Source of the DNA: Acidimicrobiaceae bacterium
GTDB lineage: Bacteria > Actinomycetota > Acidimicrobiia > Acidimicrobiales > Aldehydirespiratoraceae
Assembly: GCA_018699415.1 (NCBI GenBank)
Contig: JABIQM010000036.1
Location: 31,499-95,498, forward strand
Direction of reading: 5' to 3'
Length of the DNA: 64,000 nt
Positions 62,954 to 64,000 of this stretch are shown one piece after another. Below the pieces are notes generated by a model. That model was not told where the DNA came from, searched no databases, and saw only the letters and a list, made by a program, of their open reading frames with translations. The first letter of the stretch is position 1, and each line of letters opens with the position of its first letter. The position numbers were made by a program, and so were the translations under genes.

Positions 62954-64000
62954 ATGAATGATCTAGATCGTCTCCGCTCTCTCGATGGCGTCAAGTGGTC
63001 CAAGTACGGCCCTGACGTGCTTGCGTCATGGGTCGCCGACATGGACTTTCCGCCAGACCCACAGATCGGCGAAGCGATCATCGACGTGTGCCAGCGCGGT
63101 GATCTCGGCTACAACTTCCGTGCTCTCGATCGCGTGCACAGCGCATGGGCAGCATGGGTAAAGCGGCGTCATGGACTCGATCTCGACACCGAACGGATGA
63201 CGACCTTTACCGGTGCACTCCACGCCATGGAGGTCGTCATGGATGTGATGACCGAACCCGGAGATGGTGTTGTCATCTTCACGCCCGTCTACCACGTGTT
63301 TATTAACGCAACCCTCTCCGGAGGACGCCGAGTAGTCGAAGTTCCGCTCGGACCAGATTCGACGCTGGATGCCGAGGCGTTCGCGGCCGCCTGCGACGAG
63401 ACCACAAAGCTCGTATTTTTCAGCCAGTCGCACAATCCGACCGGGCGGATCTACACCCCCGAAGAACTCCAGGCCTTCGGAAAAGTTGCCGCCGAGCACG
63501 ACCTCACAATCATCAGCGACGAAATCTGGGCCGACCTCACCCACGCCCCAAATCGCCATCTCCCAATGTTGGTAGGTGACCCCAGCCTTGCGAACCGCAC
63601 CGTCACGATCGGCAGCGCATCGAAGGCGTTCAGCGTTGCTGGCTTGAGCCTGGCCGTCGCCCATGTCGGTGATCAACGGGTACTCGACGCAATGGACGCA
63701 CAATCGGCTCATCTCCACGGCCGCCCCAGTGCATTGAGCGCAGAAGGCACGGTCACAGCCTGGGAGCGCTGCGAGCCGTGGCTTAACGACACGATGGCTA
63801 AGATCACACGAAATCGCGATCACCTCGCCGAACGGCTTGCTGCCGAAACGCCTGAGGTTGGCTACACCCCACCCGAGGCGGGTTACCTGGCGTGGCTCGA
63901 CTTCGGCGCCACCTCGCTGGGCGCAGATCCAGCCGCCGTCTTGCTTGAGAAGGCTGGCCTCGCGTTAAACCGTGGCATGGACTTCGGCTCGAACTCCGAA
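62954..64000 (+). CDS. MalY/PatB-type PLP aminotransferase or C-S lyase, 3' end missing
   Basis: 349 codons are open to the window edge with no stop. ATG at 62954 has GAGGA six bases upstream. Fold type I features: WVADMDFPPDPQI typical of MalY/PatB, TGALHAMEVVMDVMTEPGDGV, SQSHNPTGRIYTPEEL, and the PLP Lys in GSASKAFSVAGLSLA. MalY/PatB proteins are cystathionine beta-lyases or related aminotransferases. It probably shares a transcript with the enoyl-CoA hydratase gene. Confidence 0.9.
   Translation, partial: MNDLDRLRSLDGVKWSKYGPDVLASWVADMDFPPDPQIGEAIIDVCQRGDLGYNFRALDRVHSAWAAWVKRRHGLDLDTERMTTFTGALHAMEVVMDVMTEPGDGVVIFTPVYHVFINATLSGGRRVVEVPLGPDSTLDAEAFAAACDETTKLVFFSQSHNPTGRIYTPEELQAFGKVAAEHDLTIISDEIWADLTHAPNRHLPMLVGDPSLANRTVTIGSASKAFSVAGLSLAVAHVGDQRVLDAMDAQSAHLHGRPSALSAEGTVTAWERCEPWLNDTMAKITRNRDHLAERLAAETPEVGYTPPEAGYLAWLDFGATSLGADPAAVLLEKAGLALNRGMDFGSNSE

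Overview
The window reads as a chromosome segment of a high-G+C actinobacterium, most likely of the class Acidimicrobiia or a close relative. This rests on a mycothiol-pathway ligase (mshC), a phosphatidylinositol-mannoside operon, an InhA-like FabI, and a gene order familiar from Mycobacterium tuberculosis. No tRNA, rRNA, CRISPR array, insertion sequence, integrase or phage gene was seen. Placement below class level is inference.

Region 1 (1-33266) is almost entirely housekeeping and mostly on the minus strand. In the direction of transcription it runs thrS, HIT, a membrane protein, pgsA-type synthase, patA-like acyltransferase, pimA-like mannosyltransferase, lemA, an M48-like pseudoprotease, a DUF3048 lipoprotein, pdxS, pdxT, yebC. 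After a plus-strand ABC pair and an esterase come ruvC-ruvA-ruvB-queA, then a plus-strand methyltransferase gene, then tgt-yajC-secD-secF-apt-relA-hisS-aspS, rarA, two small envelope proteins, alaS and the start of ruvX. The order matches, from memory, the Rv2614c to Rv2554c block of M. tuberculosis with insertions.

Region 2 (33509-42501) holds a heme nitric-oxide/oxygen sensor (H-NOX) gene overlapping a GAF-GAF-PAS-GGDEF-EAL cyclic-di-GMP gene. It then carries a PlsC acyltransferase, mshC, fabI and two CNNM/CBS transporter-like genes.

Region 3 (42557-53161) has a heterodimeric ABC exporter, a TSUP permease, thiamine pyrophosphokinase, an EnvC-like M23 peptidase and a dienelactone-hydrolase-like gene. 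It ends with an unusual minus-strand cluster: a small membrane protein, a lipoprotein with two histidine-rich domains, a cupredoxin-like lipoprotein and a polytopic membrane protein resembling those annotated as fenitrothion hydrolases.

Region 4 (53503-64000) is accessory metabolism: an orphan Flp-pilin-like protein with a Thr-rich linker, a DyP peroxidase, a cytochrome P450-SDR-TrpB2 series, a ThrH-type phosphatase, an HSL-family hydrolase, a redoxin gene whose expected first redox cysteine codon is TGA (probable selenoprotein), a 3-hydroxyisobutyrate-dehydrogenase-like gene, an enoyl-CoA hydratase and a MalY/PatB-type aminotransferase cut by the window end.

The strongest items for a second look are the TGA-containing redoxin, the H-NOX/cyclic-di-GMP pair, a Tgt enzyme lacking its zinc cysteines, the pseudo-M48 protein beside LemA, and the histidine-rich lipoprotein cluster. 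Gene-free stretches of about 240-250 bases at 33267-33508 and 36970-37217 show no gene or RNA motif I can recognise.
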